From contig NZ_JARXOW010000001.1 of NCBI RefSeq assembly GCF_030182585.1, positions 806,001 to 870,000 of the forward strand: a DNA stretch of 64,000 bases. Reading direction: 5' to 3'. Position numbers and translations under genes: made by a program. The stretch comes from Pedobacter faecalis (GTDB lineage: Bacteria > Bacteroidota > Bacteroidia > Sphingobacteriales > Sphingobacteriaceae). The notes beneath the pieces are model-generated. The model did no database searches and was not told the origin of the DNA. It saw only the letters and a program-made list of their open reading frames with translations. Shown here one piece after another: positions 1 to 8,103 of the stretch; positions within the stretch are counted from its first letter, which is position 1; each line of letters starts with the position of its first letter.

Positions 1-511
1 GAATGGCGCCCACATTAGTCCCTGAATTGAAAATGCCTGTGGCAAACGAACGTTCCCGCTTGGGGAAATACTCCGCCGTAGCCTTAATAGCCGCCGGAAA
101 GTTGCCCGCCTCTCCAAAACCTAGCACCGCTCTGGACAACATAAATCCGGCTACCGATACAGAAACAGAGGCGATACCTACAAAACCCAGTACTGTGGCG
201 ATACTCTGACCGATAGGAACAGCGAAAGCGTGAATTATAGCACCTATCGACCATATCACGATCGCCCAGGCAAAACCGCTTTTGGTGCCCAGCCGGTCAA
301 TAATACGTCCGGCAAACAGCATAGAGATGGCATAAGTAAACTGAAATACAGAAGCAATATTGGCGTAGTCGCTGTTCGACCAGCCGAAAATCTCTTCCAG
401 CCGGGGTTTCAGCAAACTCAATACCTGCCTGTCCAGATAATTAACGGTCGTCGCAAAAAATAATAAAGCACAGATGGTCCACCTGTAGCCAGATGCTTTT
501 TTTCCTTTCAT
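1..511 (-). CDS. MFS permease, hexuronate transporter-like (partial, N-terminal part)
   Basis: The gene runs off the left edge, so only about the first 170 residues are visible. The ATG at 511 is followed by a short basic tail and a first membrane segment (RWTICALLFFATTVNYLDRQ), as in the ExuT-type anion:cation symporters of the major facilitator superfamily. The family loop motif AGRIIDRLGTKSG follows after the second segment. It lies 23 nt downstream of uxaB on the same strand, so the two are probably co-transcribed, and this context supports uptake of galacturonate or glucuronate across the inner membrane. The substrate is inferred from the neighbour; the MFS fold call is firm. Confidence 0.8.
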   Translation of the reverse strand, partial: MKGKKASGYRWTICALLFFATTVNYLDRQVLSLLKPRLEEIFGWSNSDYANIASVFQFTYAISMLFAGRIIDRLGTKSGFAWAIVIWSIGAIIHAFAVPIGQSIATVLGFVGIASVSVSVAGFMLSRAVLGFGEAGNFPAAIKATAEYFPKRERSFATGIFNSGTNVGAI

Positions 512-534
512 TGGGTATTATTTGGTTGTTTGGT

Positions 535-2037
535 TTAAACGCTGTTCGCACCGGCGAGCGCAGCTTTCACGCCCTTTTCCGAAATATAAGAAAATTTTGC
601 CTCAACTGCCCCGGCAAAGCCATTTAATTTGGTCAGGTCTGTGCCCCACAAGACCTCATCAGCCATCACCGTATGCACATATTCCTGGTCTGCAAGCTCC
701 CTCTTATCAAAAAAGTAGGCAGCTGCATCATCTGTAATCACATAAGCATGCCCACTGGCAGTGCCGTAATACTTGCCATCGCGAAACTCCCGCGGGCGCA
801 CAAAATGCAAATAAGCCGCAAAGCCTAACGCAATATTTTCAGGCACCCGGTTAAACACGCGATAATATTCCAGGATGATCGGAACCACGCGGATCTTCAT
901 CTTCATGGTATACTGAAAAGTAATATTGATCCAGAGGTGCTCAATATACGGATTAGCAAAGCGGTCAATGACCGATGCCGAAAAGGCCATAGCCACTTCC
1001 GGCTCTACGGCATACGGGATTGCAGGAACGATCTCCGATTGCATCACAACAGAAATGAAGTTGCGGAGCGACTGGTCCGTCATGCCCGAACTCACCGTTG
1101 GGATGCCAGAGAGTACCGCCAGCCCGCAGGATAGCGTATGCGTCCCGTTGAGCAATCTCACCTTAAGCTCCCGGAAAATCTCGATATCTGAAGTCACAAT
1201 AAAACCATCATCCACACCTGTAAGCCCAATCAGGTCGGCCACCTGCGCATCGCCTTCTATGGCCCACAGGCGATAAGGTTCGCAAATAATGAGGAGATCA
1301 TCGCTATAGCCCAGTTGCCCTTCCAGCCGGGCCAGCGTAGCCGCGTCTGGTTTACCAGGCACGATACGATCCACCAGCGAACTGCAAAAATAAACCCGAC
1401 GGTCGAGCCACAACTTAAAAGCCCGGTCCAGACCATTAAACACAATCAGTTCATAAACAATAGCTTTCAGCTTAGCACCGGCATCCGGAATGAGTTCCGT
1501 GGGCACCACAACCAGGTTTGCCGCGGCACAATTACCCAACGCTTTATACCGTTCCACAAGCACAGCCAGCAGCTTTGCCGGAAATGACACTGGCGGATGT
1601 TGGTCAATACTTTCTTTAACCAGTTGAATGCCCACCTCCGTGGTGTTCGACACGATCAGTTTGATCTCCTGCCTACTTCCTGCCTCAAGTACCGAAGCCC
1701 AGTCCTGATCTGCCGGGATCACCCGGCTTATGGCCGAGGAGATAAGGTTCTCTTCCACCGGCTCCCCACGCTCCAATCCGCGAACACATACCGTATACAA
1801 ACCATCCTGGTTGGCAAAATCCTGAGCGTCGCCTTTGGGGGTCGACTTAACCACCACTACGCGACCATTAAAAAAGCCCTTTCTGTTGGCTTTGTCAATG
1901 AAATAGTCGGGCAGCCCGCGCAGCAAAACGCCGGTACCAAACTGCAGTACTTTTTCCGGAAGTTCGAGAAGTTCAGAAGACGGAACGGCTACAAAATCAG
2001 TGTTGGCAACTGCCAACGTTTTCTTGGACAGATTCAT
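535..2037 (-). CDS. uxaB: Tagaturonate reductase (altronate oxidoreductase)
   Basis: This 500-residue protein resembles the mannitol dehydrogenase superfamily tagaturonate reductases. They reduce D-tagaturonate to D-altronate with NADH in the cytoplasmic galacturonate pathway. The N-terminal Rossmann part carries VLQFGTGVLLRGLPDYFID at about residues 30-48, the family's nucleotide-binding stretch, and the C-terminal half has LLNGTHTLSCGLAVLSG with the conserved Asn-Gly-x-His. The length fits the family (about 480-500). The hexuronate permease follows 23 nt downstream; uxaC and uxaA-type genes are not in the window. A mannonate oxidoreductase (UxuB) role is the main alternative, but the sequence reads more like UxaB. 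Confidence 0.88.
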   Translation of the reverse strand: MNLSKKTLAVANTDFVAVPSSELLELPEKVLQFGTGVLLRGLPDYFIDKANRKGFFNGRVVVVKSTPKGDAQDFANQDGLYTVCVRGLERGEPVEENLISSAISRVIPADQDWASVLEAGSRQEIKLIVSNTTEVGIQLVKESIDQHPPVSFPAKLLAVLVERYKALGNCAAANLVVVPTELIPDAGAKLKAIVYELIVFNGLDRAFKLWLDRRVYFCSSLVDRIVPGKPDAATLARLEGQLGYSDDLLIICEPYRLWAIEGDAQVADLIGLTGVDDGFIVTSDIEIFRELKVRLLNGTHTLSCGLAVLSGIPTVSSGMTDQSLRNFISVVMQSEIVPAIPYAVEPEVAMAFSASVIDRFANPYIEHLWINITFQYTMKMKIRVVPIILEYYRVFNRVPENIALGFAAYLHFVRPREFRDGKYYGTASGHAYVITDDAAAYFFDKRELADQEYVHTVMADEVLWGTDLTKLNGFAGAVEAKFSYISEKGVKAALAGANSV

Positions 2038-2154
2038 ATTTGGTTGGATACGATATAAACAATTGTACAGAATTATTCATAAAGTATGAACCCTTGAACC
2101 AGAAATATTTACGCAATCGTTATCGCTGCCGCGTCGAAACAGAAGAACCGACAA

Positions 2155-3030
2155 CTAGCCAAACAGGTCACTGCTCAGGTAGCGATCGCCACGGTCGCAG
2201 GCAATAAATACGATCAAACCTGAATCAAGTTTTTCAGCTAAGCGAAGTGCAGCGGCAGCCGCACCACCGGTACTCATCCCCGCAAAGATGCCTTCTTCCC
2301 TGGCCAGGCGCCGCGACATATCTACAGCGTCTTGTTGCGACACATCCATCACCTGGTCGACCCTCGAAGCATCAAATATTTTTGGAAGATAAGCAGGCGC
2401 CCAGCGTCTTATCCCTGGAATAGAAGACTCCTCTGTTGGCTGGCAGCCCACAATCTGAATATCCGGATTCTGTTCCTTCAGGAACATGGAATTACCCATA
2501 ATACTCCCCGTAGTACCCATCGCACTCACAAAATGGGTGATCTGCCCTTCCGTATCGCGCCATATCTCCGGCCCGGTCGTCTTATAATGTGCCAGGTAAT
2601 TATCCGGATTCGAGAACTGGTTAAGCAGGAAATAATCCGGTCGCTCGCCGCGTTCCTCTGCATAATCCCGGCAAGCCTCGATAGATTCGAGCAGCGTAAC
2701 CTTTGCACCGAAAGCTTCCATAGTCAGCGTACGTTCCCGCGTCGAGTTGGCCGGCATCACCAGCTCAATCTCCAGACCATAAATCGCGGCGATCATCGCC
2801 AGCGCGATACCCGTATTCCCGCTCGTCGCCTCAATCAGCCGCACGTCTTTGCCAACCTCCCCACGCTCTATCGCGCTTCTGATCATATTCAGTGCCGCCC
2901 GGTCTTTAACGCTGCCACCCGGGTTATTGCCTTCCAGCTTAGCAAACACCCGTACGTTCCGATTCGTATTCAGCTTCTTTAGTTCCGCAAGCGGCGTATT
3001 TCCAACACATTCAATAATACTGCCCATCAT
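2155..3030 (-). CDS. cysM: Cysteine synthase B (O-acetylserine sulfhydrylase)
   Basis: A 291-residue PLP enzyme that makes L-cysteine from O-acetylserine and sulfide or thiosulfate. The PLP lysine sits in GGSVKDRAAL (about residues 38-47). The substrate loop ATSGNTG, the phosphate-binding GTTGS and the C-terminal GIFAGMSTGGAAAA are all present. The short length and missing C-terminal extension point to the CysM rather than the CysK type. Its start (ATGATG) overlaps the stop of cysE by 4 nt, so translation is coupled to the enzyme that supplies its substrate. Confidence 0.92.
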   Translation of the reverse strand: MMGSIIECVGNTPLAELKKLNTNRNVRVFAKLEGNNPGGSVKDRAALNMIRSAIERGEVGKDVRLIEATSGNTGIALAMIAAIYGLEIELVMPANSTRERTLTMEAFGAKVTLLESIEACRDYAEERGERPDYFLLNQFSNPDNYLAHYKTTGPEIWRDTEGQITHFVSAMGTTGSIMGNSMFLKEQNPDIQIVGCQPTEESSIPGIRRWAPAYLPKIFDASRVDQVMDVSQQDAVDMSRRLAREEGIFAGMSTGGAAAAALRLAEKLDSGLIVFIACDRGDRYLSSDLFG

Positions 3031-3839
3031 GAGTTCACAGGTTTAGTTTCTACTTTAATGGTCGACTGGTGATATACCGTTGAGCCCGGCGCTACACTTC
3101 TGGTAAGCCATACATTACCCCCTATCACGCAATGGTCGCCAATCACCGTCTCCCCGCCCAAAATCGTTGCCCCGCTATAAATGATCACATGATCACCTAT
3201 CGTTGGGTGCCGCTTGGTATTCTCCATATACTTCTCCACGCTCAGCGCCCCGAGGGTCACCCCCTGGTACAGCTTTACATGGTTGCCAATAATCGTCGTT
3301 TCACCAATCACCAGGCCGGTACCGTGATCTATATATAAAAATTCGCCTATATCAGCAGCCGGGTGAATATCGATCCCCGTCACCGAATGGGCAAACTCCG
3401 TTAAAATCCTTGGTATAATCGGCACGTCGGCCTGTAATATCGCATGCGCGATCCTATAAATCGCAATGGCGAAAAAACCCGGGTAACTCCTGATGATCTC
3501 GAACCTGCTTTTCGCGGCAGGGTCACCATTCAGGATCGCCGTAATATCATTATTCATCTTCCGGTACAGCTCCGGAACCTCCTCGAAGAATGCCCGAACG
3601 ATTTTTTCATTATCACATTCATCGCAGGCCTTGGTAGCGTTCAGCATAGCCAGCAAGGCAGTTTCCTGCCGGGCAAAAGCACGCCTGATCTCGTTCACCG
3701 AATAGTCGGGCGATGTAACCCGCTCAGGGTACAACAGGTTTAGCAAAGTCGTAGCCCACTCCGCAACTTCCTCATTAGAAGGAACAGGCTCAATCTCGCG
3801 CTGCTTGTTATATATATGAAGATAAAACTCCTCGTTCAT
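3027..3839 (-). CDS. cysE: Serine O-acetyltransferase
   Basis: A 270-residue acetyltransferase making O-acetylserine from serine and acetyl-CoA, the first committed step of cysteine synthesis. The N-terminal half is helical. The C-terminal half (about residues 145-265) is a left-handed beta-helix of hexapeptide repeats, for example IHPAADIGEFLYIDHGTG and ATILGGETVIGDHCVIGGN, with the catalytic His in the DHGTG region. It is the longer EpsC-like form with an N-terminal extension. It is first in a two-gene operon with cysM (4-nt overlap) and has its own promoter-like element at 3869-3876. Confidence 0.92.
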   Translation of the reverse strand: MNEEFYLHIYNKQREIEPVPSNEEVAEWATTLLNLLYPERVTSPDYSVNEIRRAFARQETALLAMLNATKACDECDNEKIVRAFFEEVPELYRKMNNDITAILNGDPAAKSRFEIIRSYPGFFAIAIYRIAHAILQADVPIIPRILTEFAHSVTGIDIHPAADIGEFLYIDHGTGLVIGETTIIGNHVKLYQGVTLGALSVEKYMENTKRHPTIGDHVIIYSGATILGGETVIGDHCVIGGNVWLTRSVAPGSTVYHQSTIKVETKPVNS

Positions 3840-3868
3840 TTCCGTATGAAATTAGAAGATCAAAGGAA

Positions 3869-3876
3869 CAAAATTA
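3869..3876 (-). promoter_or_regulatory. Candidate -7 element for cysE
   Basis: Read on the minus strand this is TAATTTTG, matching the Bacteroidota -7 consensus TAnnTTTG, about 30 nt before the cysE start. No clear -33 TTTG is seen at the usual distance, so the call rests on one element and the good position. Confidence 0.35.
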
Positions 3877-3896
3877 TCTACAAACCCGGTAGATTT

Positions 3897-4286
3897 TTAT
3901 CGTAAAACTACCATATCACTGTAAAGCTGGTGTAATTTCTCACCTGCGTCGGCGCAAAGTCCCGGGTGCACCTTAGAGGCCTGCAAAATGGTGCTGCGCG
4001 TAGCGGTAAGCCACCTGAATCTCGACGCCATATCCAATTCTGCAATCGGGCCACTGTGCTTATCTCCCACACAAATCCGGCCAAAGGCCTCTAGGTTCTG
4101 GCGCACTACCTCCAGATCCAGATCCGGGCACAGCGCCAGGGCCCGCTGCTGGTCGAGAAATACCTCAGCACGCAAAAACTGCTGTTTACGGCAATACAAT
4201 ACCACCCCTATATTGATAAACTCCTCGCGTTCCACCCGGGGTACCAGGCGTAGCACCGCATACTCAAATAAATCTCTCTCTTGCAT
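3897..4286 (-). CDS. DUF3037 family protein
   Basis: The protein (129 residues from the chosen ATG, 137 from an upstream ATG at 4310) carries the DUF3037 signature FEYAVLRLVPRVEREEF followed by NIGVVLYC. I chose the ATG at 4286 because family members begin a few residues before FEYA. The reading frame overlaps the end of the HipA-like kinase gene by 23 nt (47 nt with the earlier start), so the two are translationally coupled. DUF3037 genes are repeatedly seen beside HipA-like genes, but the function is unknown. It is the last gene before cysE on this strand. Confidence 0.75.
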   Translation of the reverse strand: MQERDLFEYAVLRLVPRVEREEFINIGVVLYCRKQQFLRAEVFLDQQRALALCPDLDLEVVRQNLEAFGRICVGDKHSGPIAELDMASRFRWLTATRSTILQASKVHPGLCADAGEKLHQLYSDMVVLR

Positions 4287-5061
4287 GCTGAGCCTCATTA
4301 ACAAATACATCAGAGTTAGCTACCCTAAGCTTCAGGAAATCCGCATACACGGCTCGACGCTCTTCCACATGCTCCGGTCCCACATCCTGCGAAAGCCAGT
4401 CGACCGGAATCAAGGCCACAACATCGTCGATCACCTGATCGCTCAGCATCGCCTTAAAACGTACATCTACCTCCTTCAATTCCGCCGCCTGGGGCAGCAG
4501 CACATGATCTTTCACCAGGGCGAAAGGCTTTTTAGCCTGCTCCTCCCAGTTCTGCATCGCATGATGAAAATACAGCGAAGCACCATGATCTATCAGCCAG
4601 AGCTCCCGATGCCAGAACAACATATTCGTATTCCGTGCCGTCCGGTCCATATTGGTCAGCAGACAATCCAGCCACACAATTTCCGAGGCAAGTTTAGTAT
4701 CTATCGCCGTCACGGCCGGGTCGTAGGTAATGGCGCCCGACAAATAATGCAGCGCCAGGTTAAGCCCCACGCTGGCTTTGAGAAGATCCTGTATTTCCTC
4801 ATCCGGTTCCGTCCTGCCAAAGGCCTCGTCGACATGGGCAAACACCAACTCAGGCACCTTAAAACCCAGCACACGGGCAATCTCGCCGCCAATCAGCTCG
4901 GCGATGAGCGCCTTCAGGCCCTGACCGGCGCCCCTGAATTTCAGCACATATAAAAAGTCATCGTCGGCCTCCGCAATCGCCGGCATCGATCCGCCCTCCC
5001 GAAGAGGCGTCACATACCGGGTCACGTTAACCGTCCGCAACTGTCTAACCATAGTATCCAT
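4264..5061 (-). CDS. HipA-like protein kinase family protein
   Basis: A 265-residue protein with a kinase-like core resembling the C-terminal lobe of HipA/PI3-4-kinase-like enzymes. The segment LDCLLTNMDRTARNTNML (about residues 134-151) looks like the catalytic loop N-x-D-R-x(3)-N, followed by a metal-binding-like WLIDHGASLYF. The HipA N-terminal domain is absent, and there is no HipB-type DNA-binding antitoxin upstream; DUF3037 overlaps downstream instead. The start is 14 nt after the lycopene cyclase stop, so it is probably read through from the carotenoid operon. Kinase activity and target are inferred, not shown. An alternative start is the ATG at 5052. Confidence 0.7.
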   Translation of the reverse strand: MDTMVRQLRTVNVTRYVTPLREGGSMPAIAEADDDFLYVLKFRGAGQGLKALIAELIGGEIARVLGFKVPELVFAHVDEAFGRTEPDEEIQDLLKASVGLNLALHYLSGAITYDPAVTAIDTKLASEIVWLDCLLTNMDRTARNTNMLFWHRELWLIDHGASLYFHHAMQNWEEQAKKPFALVKDHVLLPQAAELKEVDVRFKAMLSDQVIDDVVALIPVDWLSQDVGPEHVEERRAVYADFLKLRVANSDVFVNEAQHARERFI

Positions 5062-5075
5062 GCCTTAAAGTTCCG

Positions 5076-5756
5076 TTATTTTCTCAAGAGATTCTTATAA
5101 ATGAGCAAATTCATCAGAATCAGCGCCATGCCGTAAAACACATCCTCAACCGGGATGGTCAGCAGCCGCAGGCCAAAAATCTCCGCCGTATTGTACCACA
5201 CCACATGTTCATCCATGCCCGTTCCCGTCAGCAAGCCGTTCACAATCGTAAACGGGATCAACAGTACCGCATAGATCAGGTAAAATTTGCCCAGCCATTG
5301 CACCTTAAGCACATACCGGGCTATAATAAGCAGGAAGGCAAGCAGAAACGCGGTAACTGTGGTGTAGACCTGCTCAAACGCCACCACACCAACAATCAGC
5401 ATCAAAGCAATCAGCAGGGGGGTAAAGACAGCTTCCGCGCGGGCAGACATACCCTTCTTGATAAAGAGATCCAGACAATGGAAAGTAAATACGCAGGAAT
5501 ACGGGATACAAAGGAAAAACAACACCTCCTCCACAGGCAGGTTCCCTACCTTCAATCCAATCAGATACCTCGGGTTGAAGCCCCATACCCCGATCGAGGT
5601 AAAGTAAATATCCCAGCATATGAACACCAGTCCCGTAGCCACCACAGCCGGAAAAAACGCGCGCCAGGTCTTATAAAAATTCAGCTTAGGATGAAACGAA
5701 TAGATAAAAGGAACAATGATCGTAAAGAAATCGATCAGCAGATAAGCATAGTTCAT
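5076..5756 (-). CDS. Lycopene cyclase (fused CrtYc/CrtYd type)
   Basis: A 226-residue integral membrane protein with about six or seven hydrophobic segments. It is made of two homologous halves, each with the heterodimeric-cyclase motif: LPVEEVLFF (about residue 75) and IPVEDVFYG (about residue 205). These acidic residues are the presumed catalytic groups in the CrtYcd family, which cyclises lycopene to beta-carotene. Fusion of both halves in one chain is typical of Bacteroidota. Its start overlaps the crtZ stop by 4 nt (5753-5756), placing it in the middle of the carotenoid operon. Confidence 0.88.
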   Translation of the reverse strand: MNYAYLLIDFFTIIVPFIYSFHPKLNFYKTWRAFFPAVVATGLVFICWDIYFTSIGVWGFNPRYLIGLKVGNLPVEEVLFFLCIPYSCVFTFHCLDLFIKKGMSARAEAVFTPLLIALMLIVGVVAFEQVYTTVTAFLLAFLLIIARYVLKVQWLGKFYLIYAVLLIPFTIVNGLLTGTGMDEHVVWYNTAEIFGLRLLTIPVEDVFYGMALILMNLLIYKNLLRK

Positions 5757-6247
5757 ATTTCCAGGCCCTTCCCCGGATCTGCCTTACGGTTCCGCTGCTC
5801 AAAGAAATACTTCATTGGCACCCAGAGCATCCCGAAACACTCCCCGTCTTCCTTGCCCAAATGCTTGTGGTGCATCTTGTGCGCGCGCCGTATCGCTTTA
5901 AAATACCAGTGGTCGCTGTTCCTGAACAACTTAAACCGCTGATGTATAAATATATCGTGCACAAGGAAATAAGCCAATCCATATAAAGTGATACCTATAC
6001 CAATCCATAGCGGTATGCGGTAACCATACATTGTGCCTAAAGCCAGACAAACAATGCCGGGGATCGCAAAAACCAGGAAAAAGAAATCGTTGTGCTCCAG
6101 GAAACCCTCCGTCTCCTTTTTATGATGATCCTTGTGCCAGCGCCATAGCCATCCGTGCATCACATACTTATGTGCAAGCCAGGCCACACCCTCCATCACA
6201 ATAAACGTGGCCAATACAATCAACACATTCCAAATCCAGTGTTCCAT
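5753..6247 (-). CDS. crtZ: Beta-carotene hydroxylase
   Basis: A 164-residue membrane di-iron hydroxylase of the fatty acid hydroxylase superfamily that converts beta-carotene to zeaxanthin. The histidine clusters are easy to see: HKYVMH, HKDHH, HDIFIH and HKMHHKH, spread over about residues 26-127 and alternating with hydrophobic segments. The length matches bacterial CrtZ. It is one nucleotide downstream of idi and overlaps the cyclase start by 4 nt, which fits with strict operon expression. Confidence 0.92.
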   Translation of the reverse strand: MEHWIWNVLIVLATFIVMEGVAWLAHKYVMHGWLWRWHKDHHKKETEGFLEHNDFFFLVFAIPGIVCLALGTMYGYRIPLWIGIGITLYGLAYFLVHDIFIHQRFKLFRNSDHWYFKAIRRAHKMHHKHLGKEDGECFGMLWVPMKYFFEQRNRKADPGKGLEI

Positions 6248-6248
6248 G

Positions 6249-6770
6249 TCAAAAATATTTACGATAATGGTCCGTCACCCTGTTAAAGCAAATTTTCAGC
6301 CACTCGGTATATCTATCCGGATGATCCGTAAGGTCGGCTGCCAGCTCATCCATCATCACATAGCGATAATCCGCCACCTCATCAGCGTCCGGCTCCGGCA
6401 GGGCATCACTCACACCGAAAAACACATGATCAAATTCATTTTCAGAAAGCCTTTCGTTTACCGGCGCATGGTACATAAAGCTAAACACATGCTCCAGCGA
6501 GGTATTGAGCCCCATCTCTTCCATCAAACGCCGGTTGGCCGCATCAATCGTATCCTCACCGCTTCGGGGGTGACTGCAGCAGGTATTTGTCCACTTGCCC
6601 CCCGAGTGGTATTTGTCGAGCGCCCTTTGCTGGAGCAGCAGCTCACCCCTGCTATTGAACACAAATACCGAAAACGCCCGGTGCAGTTTGCCCAGCTCAT
6701 GCGCCTCCATCTTTTGCATGGTGCCAATCGCATTATCCTGTTCGTCAACCAATATTACTTCTTCCGTCAT
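6249..6770 (-). CDS. idi: Isopentenyl-diphosphate delta-isomerase type I
   Basis: A Nudix-fold isomerase that interconverts IPP and DMAPP and so feeds carotenoid precursor supply. The catalytic Cys is in TNTCCSHPRSGE and the metal/catalytic Glu in RLMEEMG. The ATG at 6770 is preferred over an upstream in-frame ATG at 6803 because it overlaps the previous gene's stop as ATGA, the same coupling seen elsewhere in this operon, and gives MTEEVILVDEQD as a normal family N-terminus. The resulting 173 residues fit the family. Confidence 0.92.
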   Translation of the reverse strand: MTEEVILVDEQDNAIGTMQKMEAHELGKLHRAFSVFVFNSRGELLLQQRALDKYHSGGKWTNTCCSHPRSGEDTIDAANRRLMEEMGLNTSLEHVFSFMYHAPVNERLSENEFDHVFFGVSDALPEPDADEVADYRYVMMDELAADLTDHPDRYTEWLKICFNRVTDHYRKYF

Positions 6771-7270
6771 TTCCTCAATTTCTTTAAATCCTCCGGCGTA
6801 CAATGCTTGGAGGCAGACAGATATCTCTGAACTTCCGTCCTCAACGCCTCATCTTTAATCATCTGCACCCGGTTTACCAGCAATTGCTTATCTTCTTGTA
6901 TATCGTCCGAATAGCCAAGCACAGCAGGCAGGTTCGTCTGAATGGTAAACCGCAGATACCGCATCTCCAGATCTTCCGGGTTACGGGCAATCGCTTCTTC
7001 AATCAAGTTTCTGCCCTTCTTAAACCAGGAAAGCTTACTTATCGGACTAAAAGCGTATTTCGCCTGAAGCATCTGTGCTGCACCCTTATAACACAACAAA
7101 ACTGGTGTCCGGTCCACATCAGCATCGGTAAGCAGCTTAAGCAGCTTGTCGGCCGACTTCCGGTTTACCGCCGCCTGGTTATATAAAGAACGAACCTCGG
7201 CCGGTTTAGGTACACCGCTCAACGTAAAACCGGAACATAAAAACAGCAGGCCCAGCAACAGTACCCTCAT
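6767..7270 (-). CDS. Small exported protein of the carotenoid operon (unknown function)
   Basis: A 167-residue protein with a clear signal peptide (MRVLLLGLLFLCSGFTLSG, cut around residue 18-20). The rest is predicted mostly helical, with TPR-like spacing such as LLCYKGAAQMLQAKYAF and NLIEEAIARNPEDLEMRYLR. I do not recognise a named domain. It is coupled at both ends: its ATG overlaps the crtB stop, and its stop overlaps the idi start. A periplasmic protein inside a cytoplasmic/membrane carotenoid pathway is unexpected. It may help place or anchor pigment in the envelope, but that is only a guess from position. Confidence 0.7.
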   Translation of the reverse strand: MRVLLLGLLFLCSGFTLSGVPKPAEVRSLYNQAAVNRKSADKLLKLLTDADVDRTPVLLCYKGAAQMLQAKYAFSPISKLSWFKKGRNLIEEAIARNPEDLEMRYLRFTIQTNLPAVLGYSDDIQEDKQLLVNRVQMIKDEALRTEVQRYLSASKHCTPEDLKKLRK

Positions 7271-8103
7271 ATCGCATTCATCTTATATCGGATCATCGAA
7301 TCGCACATCAGGCCAAACTTCTGACGGTTCGATATCCTGATCCGCTCCGACATCACCTTCTCTGCCGTGCAGCGTTTTATCTTGTTAAACAGTTCCTTAT
7401 AATAAATATAGGCCAGATACACACCTCGTCTTGCACCCGCAGGCAATTTCTTGATCCCTGCCAGCGCCTCCTTAAACTCCCCCTCTATGTCGGCCTCAAT
7501 CAATTTCTTTTCATCGTTAGAGAAGCGCGACAGGTTCACCTCCGGAAAATAATTCCGGCTCAGCGTATAGTAATCGGCCTGCACATCCCGCAAAAAATTA
7601 ACCTTCTGGAAAGCGGAACCAAGCTTCATGGCCGGTTCCTTAAGCGCCTGATATTGCGCATCATTACCCTCCGTAAACACCCGCAGACACATCAAACCCA
7701 CCACCTGGGCAGAACCCAGAATATACTGATCGTATTTCTCAGAATTATAGTCCTGCTTGCTCAGATCCATCTCCATACTCTGCAAAAATAAGTCAATCAG
7801 TTCTCTTTCTATGCCATAATTGTTCACCACCTCCTGAAAAGCATGCAATACAGGGTTCAGACTGATCCCCATATCAATCGCCTCATAACAATCCTGCCTA
7901 AACTTGTTCAGCAGGTAAGCCTTGTCGTAGTCGTGGAAACTGTCAACAATCTCATCCGCCAGCCTCACAAAACCATAAATACCATATATCGGTGCGCGCA
8001 GATGGCGATTAAGAAAATAAATTCCGAGCGAAAAACTCGTGCTATAACGCCTCGTCGTCAGTTTACTGCATTCGGCAGACAATTTATCGTACAGTGCTTT
8101 CAT
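7267..8103 (-). CDS. crtB: Phytoene synthase
   Basis: A 278-residue squalene/phytoene synthase that condenses two GGPP into phytoene. Both aspartate-rich motifs are present: RLADEIVDSFHDYD (about residues 47-60) and NFLRDVQADYYTL (about residue 168). The N-terminal STSFSLGIYFL also matches the family. The start lies inside the end of crtI (20-nt overlap), and the stop overlaps the next start as ATGA. No GGPP synthase is present in the window, so crtE must lie elsewhere. Confidence 0.93.
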   Translation of the reverse strand: MKALYDKLSAECSKLTTRRYSTSFSLGIYFLNRHLRAPIYGIYGFVRLADEIVDSFHDYDKAYLLNKFRQDCYEAIDMGISLNPVLHAFQEVVNNYGIERELIDLFLQSMEMDLSKQDYNSEKYDQYILGSAQVVGLMCLRVFTEGNDAQYQALKEPAMKLGSAFQKVNFLRDVQADYYTLSRNYFPEVNLSRFSNDEKKLIEADIEGEFKEALAGIKKLPAGARRGVYLAYIYYKELFNKIKRCTAEKVMSERIRISNRQKFGLMCDSMIRYKMNAI

